A stretch of 64,000 bases of DNA from the NCBI RefSeq assembly GCF_003258315.1, contig NZ_CP030032.1, forward strand, positions 2,829,804-2,893,803. Direction: 5' to 3'. Below the pieces are notes generated by a model. It had not been told where the DNA came from, made no database searches, and saw nothing but the letters and a program-made list of their open reading frames with translations. Numbering within the stretch: the first letter of the stretch is position 1; each line of letters starts with the position of its first letter. A program made the position numbers and the translations under genes. Origin of the DNA: Bradymonas sediminis (GTDB lineage Bacteria > Myxococcota_A > Bradymonadia > Bradymonadales > Bradymonadaceae). This document shows positions 8,982-18,306 of this stretch, piece by piece.

Positions 8982-10286
8982 TTATTCGACGGGGCGCTTG
9001 GCGTCCTCGATCAGGGCATCCAACCCGACCGACTCAGCCAACTTGGGGTTCTTCTTCTTCACGCTCTCCCATAATTTTATGGCGAGGGCGCGGTCCTGGG
9101 TGTCATAATAAACGAAGCGACCGAGGTCGAGCTCTTCGCGCGCCGATAGGTCGCTACGAGCGGCGAGCGCGCGCAGGTTTTTCTCAAGCTCGGGGCGCTG
9201 AGCCGGGTGCATCCAGCCGGCCCGAATCAGGCCAAATTGCGCGCCGAAATGCTCGGGCTCACGCGCCAAGACCTGCTTAAATAACTTCACGGCCTCCCCG
9301 GTTTGCTCCTGGGCCAGGGCCATATTTGCGAAGGCCATCAGATGGGGAATGCGCTGGGGTTTGGCGCTTTCGGCGGGCGCCGGCGCGGGCTCTTCTGCGG
9401 GCGCTTTGACCTCTGCGACGACCGCAGGCTCGGGGGCCTCTTCGACCTTCGGCGCTTCGACCTCCGGCTCCTCAACCGGCGCCTGCGCGACCGCGACAGG
9501 CTTCGCATCCGCGTCGCGCTTCTCAACCGCGTTCGGGTTCATCTTTCGATGCAATTCGGCCGTCGCCTCGGCGATCTTATCGGCGGGCGTGCGCTCGCGC
9601 AAAACCGCCAATTGCTCCCGAATCGAGGGCGCGTTCGCCTGGTCAAAGCCGACAAAATTGGGCTCAATCTCCAGGGTCTTTTGCCAATTGGCGACCACGC
9701 GCGCGGCGGCATCGGGCGAGTCGGCGGCCTCGGGCAGCCAATAGGCGGCGTTGAGGAACCAGGTCATCGGCGAGTCGGCGTTGTCCTGAATCATCTTATC
9801 GAGCATTTCGCGGGCCAGGCTCATCTGCCCCAGGCGCAAATACGCGCGCACCAGGCGCAGCTCGATGGGGCCCGTCGCGGTCGCCGCCCCATCGGCGCCG
9901 GCTGCCTGCACCGTATTTTTCTTGATCATATTCTGGTAGATGCCAACCAGATCGAGGTAGCGGCCGCGTTGAATAAACTCGGCCTCCAAATCGATCATAT
10001 TCGGCGGCGCCTGAGTACCATCTGCCATCATGCCCTGCTCGAAGTTGGCGACGATGGATTGAATCTCCTGAATGCCGTCCTTCCCAGGCGCATCGGGGTC
10101 TTCGACGACCGTCGGCGCGGCGCTCTGAGTGCGCAGCGGCGAGAATAAGACGCTCGAGTTTTCATTCGCAGCAAAGCCGTCATCCCCGCACCCTGCCAGC
10201 GCGACAAGCGCGGCGAGCGAGAGCAGCGAGACATCCCGGCGAACCGGACGCACCCATTCACCCGCACGTTTTAATATTTGAGTCAT
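8982..10286 (-). CDS. TPR lipoprotein with Pro/Glu/Ala-rich linker
   Basis: 434 residues from the ATG at 10286. Two further candidates lie upstream: an ATG at 10310 that overlaps the folK start, and a TTG at 10328. The chosen start gives a compact lipoprotein signal (SLLSLAALVALAGC) with lipobox LAGC. After an acidic stretch come TPR-like helices, an alternating Ala/Pro/Glu/Val linker (about residues 255-320) and another TPR pair near the C-terminus (FANMALAQEQTGEAVKLFKQVL). It is predicted to be attached to the outer or inner membrane by lipid, facing the periplasm, and to serve as a protein-protein scaffold. It is divergent from folK with only ~22 bp between starts. Specific function unknown. 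Confidence 0.75.
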   Translation of the reverse strand: MTQILKRAGEWVRPVRRDVSLLSLAALVALAGCGDDGFAANENSSVLFSPLRTQSAAPTVVEDPDAPGKDGIQEIQSIVANFEQGMMADGTQAPPNMIDLEAEFIQRGRYLDLVGIYQNMIKKNTVQAAGADGAATATGPIELRLVRAYLRLGQMSLAREMLDKMIQDNADSPMTWFLNAAYWLPEAADSPDAAARVVANWQKTLEIEPNFVGFDQANAPSIREQLAVLRERTPADKIAEATAELHRKMNPNAVEKRDADAKPVAVAQAPVEEPEVEAPKVEEAPEPAVVAEVKAPAEEPAPAPAESAKPQRIPHLMAFANMALAQEQTGEAVKLFKQVLAREPEHFGAQFGLIRAGWMHPAQRPELEKNLRALAARSDLSAREELDLGRFVYYDTQDRALAIKLWESVKKKNPKLAESVGLDALIEDAKRPVE

Positions 10287-10308
10287 CGTATTTAGCTTAA
10301 CGGAAGTC

Positions 10309-10857
10309 ATGGAAATTAATCTCGACAAGGTTTACCTCGGGCTCGGCACCAATCTCGGCGAGCGCCTGGATAACCTCGCCCAGGCCATCGCGGCGATTGA
10401 AGCGATACCCGAAACGCGGCTCACTGCCCAGAGCTCCATCTACGAAACTCAGCCGCGCTTCTATACCGCACAGCCGAATTTTTTAAACGCCTGCGTCGCG
10501 ATCGAAACGCGCCTGTCGCCGCTCGACCTGCTCAAAGAGCTTCAGGCCATCGAATATCGGTTGGGGCGCGCGCGCTCGATCCCAAACGGCCCGCGCACCA
10601 TCGACCTCGACATCTTGCTCTATGGGAAGCGCGTCCTCAATGAAGAGGACCTGGTGGTGCCCCACCCCGGGCTTCATACCCGCGCGTTTGTGCTGGTGCC
10701 GCTGGCCGAGGTCATGAGCGTCACGGCTGCCGAGTTGCGCCACCCGGTGCTCGAGCGCAGCATCCCGGACTTGCTTGCGCAGCTCCCCACCGATGCCCCC
10801 GACATCGGCTGGGTGCGCAAATTTGAGCAACAGCTTGAATCAAATCAAGCGGTCTAA
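10309..10857 (+). CDS. folK: 2-amino-4-hydroxy-6-hydroxymethyldihydropteridine diphosphokinase
   Basis: 182 residues, normal for HPPK. It transfers pyrophosphate from ATP to 6-hydroxymethyl-dihydropterin in folate biosynthesis. Visible landmarks are the N-terminal YLGLGTNLGERLDNL, the substrate loop SSIYETQP, QPNFLNACVAIET, and the family signature GPRTIDLDILLYG with its metal-binding Asp pair, followed by PHPGLHTRAFVLVPLAE. It is cytosolic. No other folate gene is adjacent. Its 3' end overlaps the convergent deoB by 18 bases, and its start shares a CATG with an alternative start of the divergent lipoprotein gene. Confidence 0.96.
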   Translation: MEINLDKVYLGLGTNLGERLDNLAQAIAAIEAIPETRLTAQSSIYETQPRFYTAQPNFLNACVAIETRLSPLDLLKELQAIEYRLGRARSIPNGPRTIDLDILLYGKRVLNEEDLVVPHPGLHTRAFVLVPLAEVMSVTAAELRHPVLERSIPDLLAQLPTDAPDIGWVRKFEQQLESNQAV

Positions 10858-12045
10858 GAAGCTCTCACCGACCTTCCACTCCACGCCGAAATAATCCGCG
10901 ACGGTCGCGCCGACGTCCGAGAAACACGGGCGCGTGCCCAGGTCATTCCCGTAGGTGGCGCCCTTAATAAAGGCGATAATCGGCACATATTCACGGGTGT
11001 GGTCGGTGCCGCGATAGGTCGGGTCATTGCCATGGTCGGCGGTGATCATCAGCAGGTCGCCGTCTTCGAGCGCGTCGATAATCTCGGGCAATTGCGAGTC
11101 GAATCGCTCCAGCGCCTCGGCGTAGCCTTTCGGGTCGCGCCGATGCCCGTATTTCGAGTCGAAATCAACGAGGTTCGTGAAGATAAAGCCATCGCGCTCG
11201 CGGATGCACTGCAGGGTGGTCTCGACGCCGTGGTCGTTGCTCTTGGTCTTGAGGGAGGAGGTGATCCCGTGGCCGGCGTAGATATCGCTGATCTTTCCAA
11301 CCCCGGTCACGTGAACGCCGGCGTCTTCGAGCGCCTCCATCATGGTGGCCGAGGGCGGCGGCACCGCGAAGTCGTGGCGATTCGCGGTGCGCTTATAATT
11401 CGGCCACTCGCCCACAAACGGGCGCGCGATGACGCGCGAGACGCCGCGCGGCGTCACGATCTCATAGGCCGCCTCGCACCACTCATATAATTGCTCGACG
11501 CTCACATGATCTTCGTGTGCGGCGATCTGGAAGACCGGATCTGCCGAGGTATAGACGATGGGTTTGCCGGTCTCGATATGCTCGCGCCCCAGACGCTCGA
11601 TGATCACCGTGCCGCTCTCGGGCACATTTCCGAGCACGCCGTCGACGCCGATTTTCTCGCAAAACTCGGTCAAGATGTCGTCGGGGAAGCCGTCCGGAAA
11701 GGTCAAAAACGGTTTATCCATCAGCACGCCGGCGAACTCCCAATGCCCGCTGGTCGTGTCTTTGCCCGGCGCGATTTCCTGCATGCGGCCGAAGTTCGCG
11801 CAAGGCTCATCGACGGCCTCAATCGCGCAGACACCTTCGATATTGCCCAACCCGAGGCTGCGCATATTGGGCATCGAAAAGCCCGCGTTACTCTCGGCGA
11901 TATGACCGAGCGTATTCGCCCCAACATCGTTGAAATCGGCGGCGTCCGGCGCCTCACCGATGCCCACCGAGTCGAGCACGATCAACACCGCGCGTTTCTT
12001 GGGATTTGCCGAATTGCTCACTGCGTTCTCGTTGCCGTCTGTCAC
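10840..12045 (-). CDS. deoB: Phosphopentomutase
   Basis: 401 residues, typical of DeoB. It interconverts ribose-1-phosphate (or deoxyribose-1-phosphate) and the 5-phosphate form in nucleoside salvage. It belongs to the alkaline-phosphatase superfamily. Landmarks are VLIVLDSVGIGEAPDAADF with the first metal-binding Asp, DTTSGHWEFAG containing the phosphorylated Thr region, and MITADHGNDPTYRGTDHTRE carrying Mn ligands. The start is GTG, preceded by AGGAG six bases upstream. It has no deo operon neighbours here. The convergent 3' overlap with folK leaves no room for a terminator between them. Confidence 0.96.
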   Translation of the reverse strand: MTDGNENAVSNSANPKKRAVLIVLDSVGIGEAPDAADFNDVGANTLGHIAESNAGFSMPNMRSLGLGNIEGVCAIEAVDEPCANFGRMQEIAPGKDTTSGHWEFAGVLMDKPFLTFPDGFPDDILTEFCEKIGVDGVLGNVPESGTVIIERLGREHIETGKPIVYTSADPVFQIAAHEDHVSVEQLYEWCEAAYEIVTPRGVSRVIARPFVGEWPNYKRTANRHDFAVPPPSATMMEALEDAGVHVTGVGKISDIYAGHGITSSLKTKSNDHGVETTLQCIRERDGFIFTNLVDFDSKYGHRRDPKGYAEALERFDSQLPEIIDALEDGDLLMITADHGNDPTYRGTDHTREYVPIIAFIKGATYGNDLGTRPCFSDVGATVADYFGVEWKVGESFLDRLI

Positions 12046-12143
12046 AAAAAGCTCCTGACTATGGAATCGACGCGGGCCCCATTGAGCCGGGCCGCGCGTC
12101 TATAAAACTGCTTATGCTTAAGAAGTTACGTGAAGGTAAAGGA

Positions 12144-13620
12144 TCAGGTTCTCTGCAATCCCTGCTTCCAACGCTCCATGAATTTCTCGCGCTCGCTGGC
12201 CTCGATCGCTGGTTCAAAAACCCGCTCCACGCGCCAATTATTGCGAATTTGCTCCAGGCTTTTGAACGTCCCGTGGCTTAAGCCGGCGAGCAAGGCCGCG
12301 CCGAGGGCGGTCGTCTCGGTGACGGCGGGCCGCACGATATTGCGGCCGAGGAAGTCCGCCTGCATCTGCATCAGCAGGTTATTCGAGGCGGCGCCGCCGT
12401 CCACCTTCAAATCAACCAACTTCTCGGTGCCGTCCTTCTCCATCGCCTGCAGAACATCGACGTTCTGCATCGCGATGCCCTCGAGCGCCGCGCGCGCGAT
12501 ATGCGCCGAGGTCGTGCCGCGCGTAAGCCCCCAGATAAGGCCGCGCGCGCCGGGTTTCCAATGCGGCGCGCCCAGCCCGGCGAGCGCGGGGATGACGACG
12601 ATCTCGCCGGAATCCTCCACCTGCATCGCGAGCTTCTCGACGTTCCCTGCGCAGTCGATAATCCCCAGCCCATCGCGCAACCATTGGATCATCGCCCCGG
12701 CGATAAACGCGCTGCCCTCCAGGGCGTAGGTCACCTCACCGTTGATCTGCCAACCCAGGGTTGCCAGCATCCGATGCTCGCTATGCACGCGTTGGGAGCC
12801 GGTATTCATCAGCAAAAACGCGCCGGTGCCGAGCGTACATTTCGCCTCACCGGGCTTAAAGCAACATTGCCCGAAGAGCGCCGCGTGCTGGTCGCCGGCC
12901 ATGCCGCAGATCGGGATGCCGTCGCGCAGGCCGTCCACGCCCTGGGTCACGCCGTAGAGCTCCGAGTTGCCCACGATCTCGGCGAGCAGCTCCCGGGGGA
13001 CATCGAAAAGCTCCAGAAGCTCCGGGTCCCACTCAAGGGTGTCGAGGTTCATCAGCAATGTGCGCGACGCGTTCGACGCGTCGGTCTTATGCACCTTCCC
13101 GTCGGTGAGTCGCCACAATAGAAAGCTGTCGATCGTGCCAAACGCCAGCTCGCCGCGCCCCGCTCGGGTGCGCGCGCCGTCGACGTGGTCGAGGATCCAC
13201 TTCACCTTGGTCGCCGAAAAATACGGGTCGAGCAAAAGCCCGGTGCGCTGCTGCACCCACGCCTCATGCCCACCGTCGGCCAGGGATTGAATCGTGTCGC
13301 GCGTGCGCCGGTCCTGCCACACGACGGCGTTATAAATCGGCGCCCCGGTGTCGCGCTCCCAAACAACCGTCGTCTCGCGCTGATTGGTAATGCCAATCAC
13401 CGAGATATCTTCGTCGGTGATTTGAGCCTGACGACAGGCCCCTTTAATGGCGACCAGGGTCGACTTCCAAATCGCCTCCGGATCATGTTCGACCCAGGAG
13501 GGCTGCGGAAAGATCTGCTCGAAATCCTGCGTAATTCGCGCGAATCCGCATCTCGTCGTCGACAATAATCGCGGTCGTACCCGTGGTTCCCTGGTCAATC
13601 GCACAAATAAATTCGGTCAT
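12144..13620 (-). pseudogene. glpK: Glycerol kinase, frameshifted near its N-terminus
   Basis: Most of the gene (12144 to ~13530) reads as a normal FGGY glycerol kinase: FEQIFPQPSWVEHDP, ITNQRETTVVWERDTG, VWQDRR, GTIDSFLLWRLTDG, and GAPHWKPGARGLIWGL. The expected N-terminus is present but in another frame: an ATG at 13620 opens MTEFICAIDQGTTGTTAIIV, which contains the phosphate-binding DQGTTGT, and continues through EMRIRANY. Removing one base near 13530 would join ANY to QDFEQ with no gap relative to the E. coli protein, giving ~490 residues. In the sequence as given, the in-frame product lacks the first ATP-binding loop. There is no homopolymer at the site. It is either a real inactivating mutation or an assembly error. 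No glpF or glpD is adjacent. Confidence 0.88.
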
Positions 13621-13954
13621 ATTTCATCCCAGGCATCGTATCTATTGTTGTTCTACGTGACATAGAGATTAACGATTGAGAGCGCATCATAAATTTCAAC
13701 TAAACCCGCGGCTCTCATCATTCCCAACCCATCTAAATTCTGGCGATAGAATCGCATAGTTCAAAAGAGAATCAAAACCCCAAAACGCCGCAATCTGTGC
13801 CGAAGGAGCGTCGGCTACTCTTATCGAATTTGACGTCCTCGCTCCCGCGCCGTATTCCAAGGAAGCTGCTTCGGATACGCCAACCCCGGCGCGGCGAGTG
13901 TGCCCTTTGGGGCTCGCTATGCCTTCTAATAAAACTGAACCGAATTATACACTT
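13621..13954. other. Gene-free intergenic region upstream of the 622-residue lipoprotein gene
   Basis: About 330 bp between the divergent glpK and lipoprotein genes. It is AT-richer on the glpK side. Apart from the candidate promoter at 13830-13858 I see no RNA gene, strong hairpin or coding frame. Confidence 0.5.
13830..13858 (+). promoter_or_regulatory. Candidate sigma-70-type promoter
   Basis: TTGACG and TATTCC separated by 17 bp. They lie ~97 bp before the ATG at 13955. The -10 match is only partial (TAT conserved). Confidence 0.35.
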
Positions 13955-15823
13955 ATGAGAACTCGATACTTCACAGCAGCTTTGAGCGCGTTGGTATTGT
14001 TGACGAGCGGGTGTGAGACCTCAAAGCCGGTCGATAAATCAGCGCCAACTTCAGAATCACCGAAGACAATCTCGCTGACTGAGGCGAAGCTATCGAAGCT
14101 CATCGCGCGCGCAGAACGCGCGCGCGACCGCAAATTACAGACGCCACCGACTTTCCGGGCGGTCCAAAGCCTGGCGGATGCGCCGGCGTCCCAGACGAAG
14201 CAACCCGCCGATCGGGGGTTACTCGCCGAGCGACTCTTTGGCGTCGCGGATATGGGCGAAGGCGCGCCCGCGCCCTATGCGTCGATTGCCCGCTATGAAC
14301 GGGCTGAAAACCGAGTGGACTACACGCCCAACAAACAGCAAGGCGAAGACCTCGAGGTCGCCCTGCTTGCGGCCATCGTCGCCGCGATTGACGCGCAGAA
14401 TTTCGAACCGCAGGCGTCGGCCACGACCTGGGATGCGGCGCTCACCCAGGCGGTCGCGCGCGAGGCGACCGTGTTGCTCGCGCTGGGAGTCGATCGATTG
14501 GCCAAAGACTATCCGGACGCCACCATCGATCTTCTGGCCAGCCGGCCCGAGTTGGCGACCGACTTGCCGCATTTGGGGGATTGGATTGCCTTTCATCAAG
14601 CGCAAAATACGGGCGCTGCGGCCAACGTCATTGGCAGTCGGGAGCAGAGCTTCGTGACCCGTGAGGCATGGCGTCTGGCGACAGCGCTCTACCGAAGCAG
14701 CGGGTGGTCCGGTGTCGAGCTTGTCGGAGCGATGCCGCCGACGCGAAGCGCCGACGTCGTGCGCCCGGACCAATGGATGCGCGGCGCGCCCGTGGGGAAA
14801 TGGACCTGGCCGGAGGAAAGCCGCGAAAGTCTTGGCACGGTGGGCCCCGCGATTATCGCCATCTGGTTGGAAGACGTGGTCGACGCGCGCCTCACCCAGT
14901 CACTCTACGCGGGCTACCTATCGGATGCCTATCGCTATGACGCGGCGTCCAAGACATTTGAATGGCTCACGCTTTGGGACTCGCCGAGCAGCGCCTCGCA
15001 GGTCGCCGCGGCCTTTGAGCAGCGCCTGCGCGAACGATTCAAGCCCGGCGATGGCGCCGCCGAGGCGTCCGGACGCTTCAGCGTATTCGCCGAGGGGCTC
15101 ACCGTTGGGGTGATTATCGAAAGCGGCGACGATAGCGACGAGACGCGCAGCGCCCGGCGCGCGCGGGCCGAGCATTTGCTCAAAGCCCACACCGTCGAGC
15201 TGATGCCGCGCGCCCCGCTTCCCACAAAATTTGTGCCCACTCGCCGCGATGAGTTCGTGGCGCGCGCCGCCGAGTCGACCCTCGAAGAGCGTGTCTGGAA
15301 AGCCTCGGACGTGAATCTTCGCCTAGACCTCAACCCACTCGGTGATGACTGGCGCGTTCAGCGACCCGACGCCGGCACCTTGCGCTGGTTTGCGAGCCAC
15401 CAGGACGGCGCGCTCCTGCAACTCACGGTCGAGCTCGATAATCCCCTCGGCCCCGCGTTTGGGTCGGAGCACTATCAGAAGAAGACCGCCGAGGCGCTGC
15501 GCAACTCGTTCCAAGACGCGTCTGTCGAAGTCCTAGCTAAGAAAAACCAGGACACAACCGGAGCGTTTGGGGATTCTGGGCTGATGCTTCGCCTTCGCGG
15601 TCGGCTCAATCAGCAGAAGCGTGTGCTTCAATTATGGCAATTTCGCCGCGGCGATATGCTCATCAGCTATAGTCTCCAGTCGCCTCCGGAGTCCTTCGAC
15701 GCGCGCCTTGCCGAGGCAAATGCGATCGTGTCGGCGAGCCGGCGGTTGCGGGATGAGGACGAGGTTACGAATGAGGAGCCTAGCGCCGCCGACGGACAGA
15801 TCGACTATAAAATCGAGGACTAA
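13955..15823 (+). CDS. Large lipoprotein of unknown function
   Basis: 622 residues from the ATG at 13955. In-frame GTG and ATG codons lie upstream (13898, 13922), but this start gives a clean lipoprotein signal: MRTRYFTAALSALVLLTSGC, lipobox LTSGC. The mature part is soluble and rich in Ala/Arg/Glu, with an alpha-helical middle region and a C-terminal beta-rich part (VQRPDAGTLRWFASHQDGAL, then LWQFRRGDMLISYSLQSPP). I do not recognise the family. It is probably periplasmic or outer-membrane attached. Its stop codon overlaps the stop of the convergent penicillin-binding protein gene in the sequence CTAA, with no terminator visible. Confidence 0.72.
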   Translation: MRTRYFTAALSALVLLTSGCETSKPVDKSAPTSESPKTISLTEAKLSKLIARAERARDRKLQTPPTFRAVQSLADAPASQTKQPADRGLLAERLFGVADMGEGAPAPYASIARYERAENRVDYTPNKQQGEDLEVALLAAIVAAIDAQNFEPQASATTWDAALTQAVAREATVLLALGVDRLAKDYPDATIDLLASRPELATDLPHLGDWIAFHQAQNTGAAANVIGSREQSFVTREAWRLATALYRSSGWSGVELVGAMPPTRSADVVRPDQWMRGAPVGKWTWPEESRESLGTVGPAIIAIWLEDVVDARLTQSLYAGYLSDAYRYDAASKTFEWLTLWDSPSSASQVAAAFEQRLRERFKPGDGAAEASGRFSVFAEGLTVGVIIESGDDSDETRSARRARAEHLLKAHTVELMPRAPLPTKFVPTRRDEFVARAAESTLEERVWKASDVNLRLDLNPLGDDWRVQRPDAGTLRWFASHQDGALLQLTVELDNPLGPAFGSEHYQKKTAEALRNSFQDASVEVLAKKNQDTTGAFGDSGLMLRLRGRLNQQKRVLQLWQFRRGDMLISYSLQSPPESFDARLAEANAIVSASRRLRDEDEVTNEEPSAADGQIDYKIED

Positions 15824-18291
15824 AATTCCTGGCTAAGCATATCGATATTCTCGGCCTGGCGCGTCCCACGGGTGGGGGCAAATTCGGTGGGCGCGCTGCC
15901 CTCGATAAAGGGGAAGTCGACGCCCGCCTCGCCCTCATGCGCGCGCAAACCGGTCTTCGGATCGATGCGATGCCACACCACGCGCGCCGGCGCATCTTGC
16001 GCCCAAATCGTCGGCTCCGGGGTGAAATAATGCGTATAAAAGCCCTCAAATACCGGCATGGCCACCGTCGCGCCGTGCTCGCCGGCGCCCAGCGCGCGCG
16101 TATTCGCGTCGCTCCCCACCCAGGCGACCGCCGTTAATTCCCCGTCGAAGCCCACGAACCACCCGTCGTATTTATTCGTGGTGCCGGTCTTTGCTCCAAC
16201 CTGCCAATCGGCCGGCAGCTTATATGCGGTCCCGGCGGTCGCGACGCGGCGAAGCATATGGGTCACGATATAGGCGATCTGCGCCGAGATGCCGTATTGC
16301 GGCGAGGGGTTGGGCGTCGCCATGCGCGCGAGGCGAGCGGCGCTCGACCAATCGGCTGTCGCGAAGTCATCGCGGTCGATTACTGGATACCCATCGGCGT
16401 CATAAATGGTCGCGACCGCCGAGGTCTTGGTGGTGCGCCCGCGGCGCTGAAAAGCCGCGTAGACCTCGGCCAATTCTACCGGCCGCAGGCAACTCGCCCC
16501 GAGAGCGGCGCTGACGGTGGGCTCAATTGGGGAGGTGACGCCCAATTGCTTCGCCCGCGCGATGACACGCCCGATGCCCAGGTGATTCATCAGATGAACT
16601 GTGGGGATATTGCGGCTCTGGGCTAGCGCGTCGGCGAGCAGGATATAGCCGCGAAAGTCGCGGTCGGCGTTAGTGGGCTGCCAGATCTTCTCGCCGGCCG
16701 CCCCGCCCCGCCCCGACGGGCTCGCGCCGGGCAAATCGGAGAGCATCGTCGCCGGGGTCAGCCCCTGATTGATCGCCTCCGCGTACACGATCGGCTTAAA
16801 GACGCTGCCGGGTTGGCGACATGCCTGCTCGGCGCGCTGGAAAATACTGCGGTCCGCGTCCATCCCGCCGACCGACGCGATGAGGCCGCCGGTGCGCGAG
16901 TCGAGCGCGATAAACGCGCCCTCTTTTTCGGGCTCCTGCACCAGCAGCCACTTCGGAGGCGTGTCGGCGTTGACCTGCTGGCGCCGCACGAAGATCAGAT
17001 CATCGACCGTCAAGATCGTGCGCAAATCGCGCAGCCGCGCGGGGCGTTTATAATGGCGAGGAAGTTCTGCGGGCGCCGCCCACCGAGCGTCTTCGAGCTT
17101 GAGGATTTGCTCGCCCCCGGCGGTCATCACGGCCGCGGAAGTCGCGTTGACCGAGGCGACACGTCCGAGAAGGAAGTCACCGCCGGGCGGCTGCGCCGCC
17201 AGTAACGGGTCGACCATCTCGGGCGCCGTGACGCGCCCCAGCGCGCTTCGATAACCTTGGCGACGGTCATGGGCCTGAAGCGCCTCGCGAAGCGACCGCC
17301 GGGCGTGGGCCTGCGCGCGGGGTTGATGCGCGACCACGACGCGATAGCCGCCCGATGCCCATGCGCTGTCGTCCGCATCGCTCGGCTTGGGCACAAGCTC
17401 ATCGAGCGCGCGCACGCCTGTCTCGGCGGCATAGGGCATGCGCTGGGGCTGAATATTTTGGTAGCCTGCAAGCTCGATGGGGCGCGCGATCTCGGCGGCA
17501 TGACGAGCGTCTGAGAGCAGCCCAAGCCTGTGCATTTTACCCAAAACCTGGTCTCGATTGTGGCGCGCGCGCTCAGGGTCCGTCACCGGGTTCATAAGAC
17601 TCGGCGCGGGCAGCACACCCGCCAGGAGCGCCGCTTCTGCGACCTCAAGCTGTGAGGCCGGCTTGTCGAAATAGGTCCAGCTTGCCTGTGAGATGCCCAC
17701 CGCGCCCTGCCCAAAAAAGACGCTATTGAGATAGACCTCGAGGATCTCGGATTTGCGGTAGGTCGCCTCGATACGCCGCGCCAGCAGCAGTTCATTAAAC
17801 TTTCGCCGAAGCGTCTTCTCCGGCGACAAAAAGCGCTTGGCGACCTGCTGGGTAATCGTACTCGCGCCCTGCGTCGCCTGCCCCGTACGAAGATCGACGA
17901 GGGCCGCGCGAAGGATGGCGCTCAGGTTAAACGCCCGGTGCTCGAAGAACTCGGCGTCTTCGGCGGCGATAAATGCCGCGACCACTTCGGGGGGCAGATC
18001 GACGACTTCCACCGGCTTAGTGGAGGGCGACCCGGCGAGGCGCCACCCGTCGCGCGCGACGACCTGACTGGGCCGCGGCGGATGGAGCGTGGCTAAATCA
18101 GGGGAATCCGGGAGCCCGTCGGCGAGGGTCGCGAGCGCGAAAATCGCCACAAGCCAGGCGACCAGCGGCACCCAAATAAGCAAGACAAGGAGCAAGCGCA
18201 GCGGCATCAACCAATGGCCGCCCCACCTTTTTGAGACCCGAATTTTAGCGGTGACTTGGGAGACCGAATATTTGGGGCTTTGCTGTCGCAT
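15820..18291 (-). CDS. Class A penicillin-binding protein (bifunctional glycosyltransferase/transpeptidase)
   Basis: 823 residues from the ATG at 18291 (a TTG three codons upstream is possible). A single N-terminal membrane anchor (LLLVLLIWVPLVAWLVAIFA) precedes a GT51 domain with AAEDAEFFEH (catalytic Glu111), GASTITQQVAKRFL, RRKFNELLLARRIE and KSEILEVYLN. The transpeptidase domain has PGSVFKP with nucleophile Ser496, the SRN triad in AQSRNIPTVHL and KTGTTNKYDG at Lys701. It polymerises and cross-links peptidoglycan in the periplasm. All catalytic motifs are intact. It starts ~15 bp after the end of the exported beta-rich protein gene on the same strand, so the two are probably co-transcribed. 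Confidence 0.95.
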   Translation of the reverse strand: MRQQSPKYSVSQVTAKIRVSKRWGGHWLMPLRLLLVLLIWVPLVAWLVAIFALATLADGLPDSPDLATLHPPRPSQVVARDGWRLAGSPSTKPVEVVDLPPEVVAAFIAAEDAEFFEHRAFNLSAILRAALVDLRTGQATQGASTITQQVAKRFLSPEKTLRRKFNELLLARRIEATYRKSEILEVYLNSVFFGQGAVGISQASWTYFDKPASQLEVAEAALLAGVLPAPSLMNPVTDPERARHNRDQVLGKMHRLGLLSDARHAAEIARPIELAGYQNIQPQRMPYAAETGVRALDELVPKPSDADDSAWASGGYRVVVAHQPRAQAHARRSLREALQAHDRRQGYRSALGRVTAPEMVDPLLAAQPPGGDFLLGRVASVNATSAAVMTAGGEQILKLEDARWAAPAELPRHYKRPARLRDLRTILTVDDLIFVRRQQVNADTPPKWLLVQEPEKEGAFIALDSRTGGLIASVGGMDADRSIFQRAEQACRQPGSVFKPIVYAEAINQGLTPATMLSDLPGASPSGRGGAAGEKIWQPTNADRDFRGYILLADALAQSRNIPTVHLMNHLGIGRVIARAKQLGVTSPIEPTVSAALGASCLRPVELAEVYAAFQRRGRTTKTSAVATIYDADGYPVIDRDDFATADWSSAARLARMATPNPSPQYGISAQIAYIVTHMLRRVATAGTAYKLPADWQVGAKTGTTNKYDGWFVGFDGELTAVAWVGSDANTRALGAGEHGATVAMPVFEGFYTHYFTPEPTIWAQDAPARVVWHRIDPKTGLRAHEGEAGVDFPFIEGSAPTEFAPTRGTRQAENIDMLSQEF

Positions 18292-18306
18292 GGGAAACAA
18301 AGCCTA

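Noticed and set aside
13531-13604. Upstream start of glpK at 13604 in the main frame
   Set aside because: Its N-terminal residues (MRLTREPRVRP and on) resemble nothing in glycerol kinase, while the true N-terminus is in the other frame.
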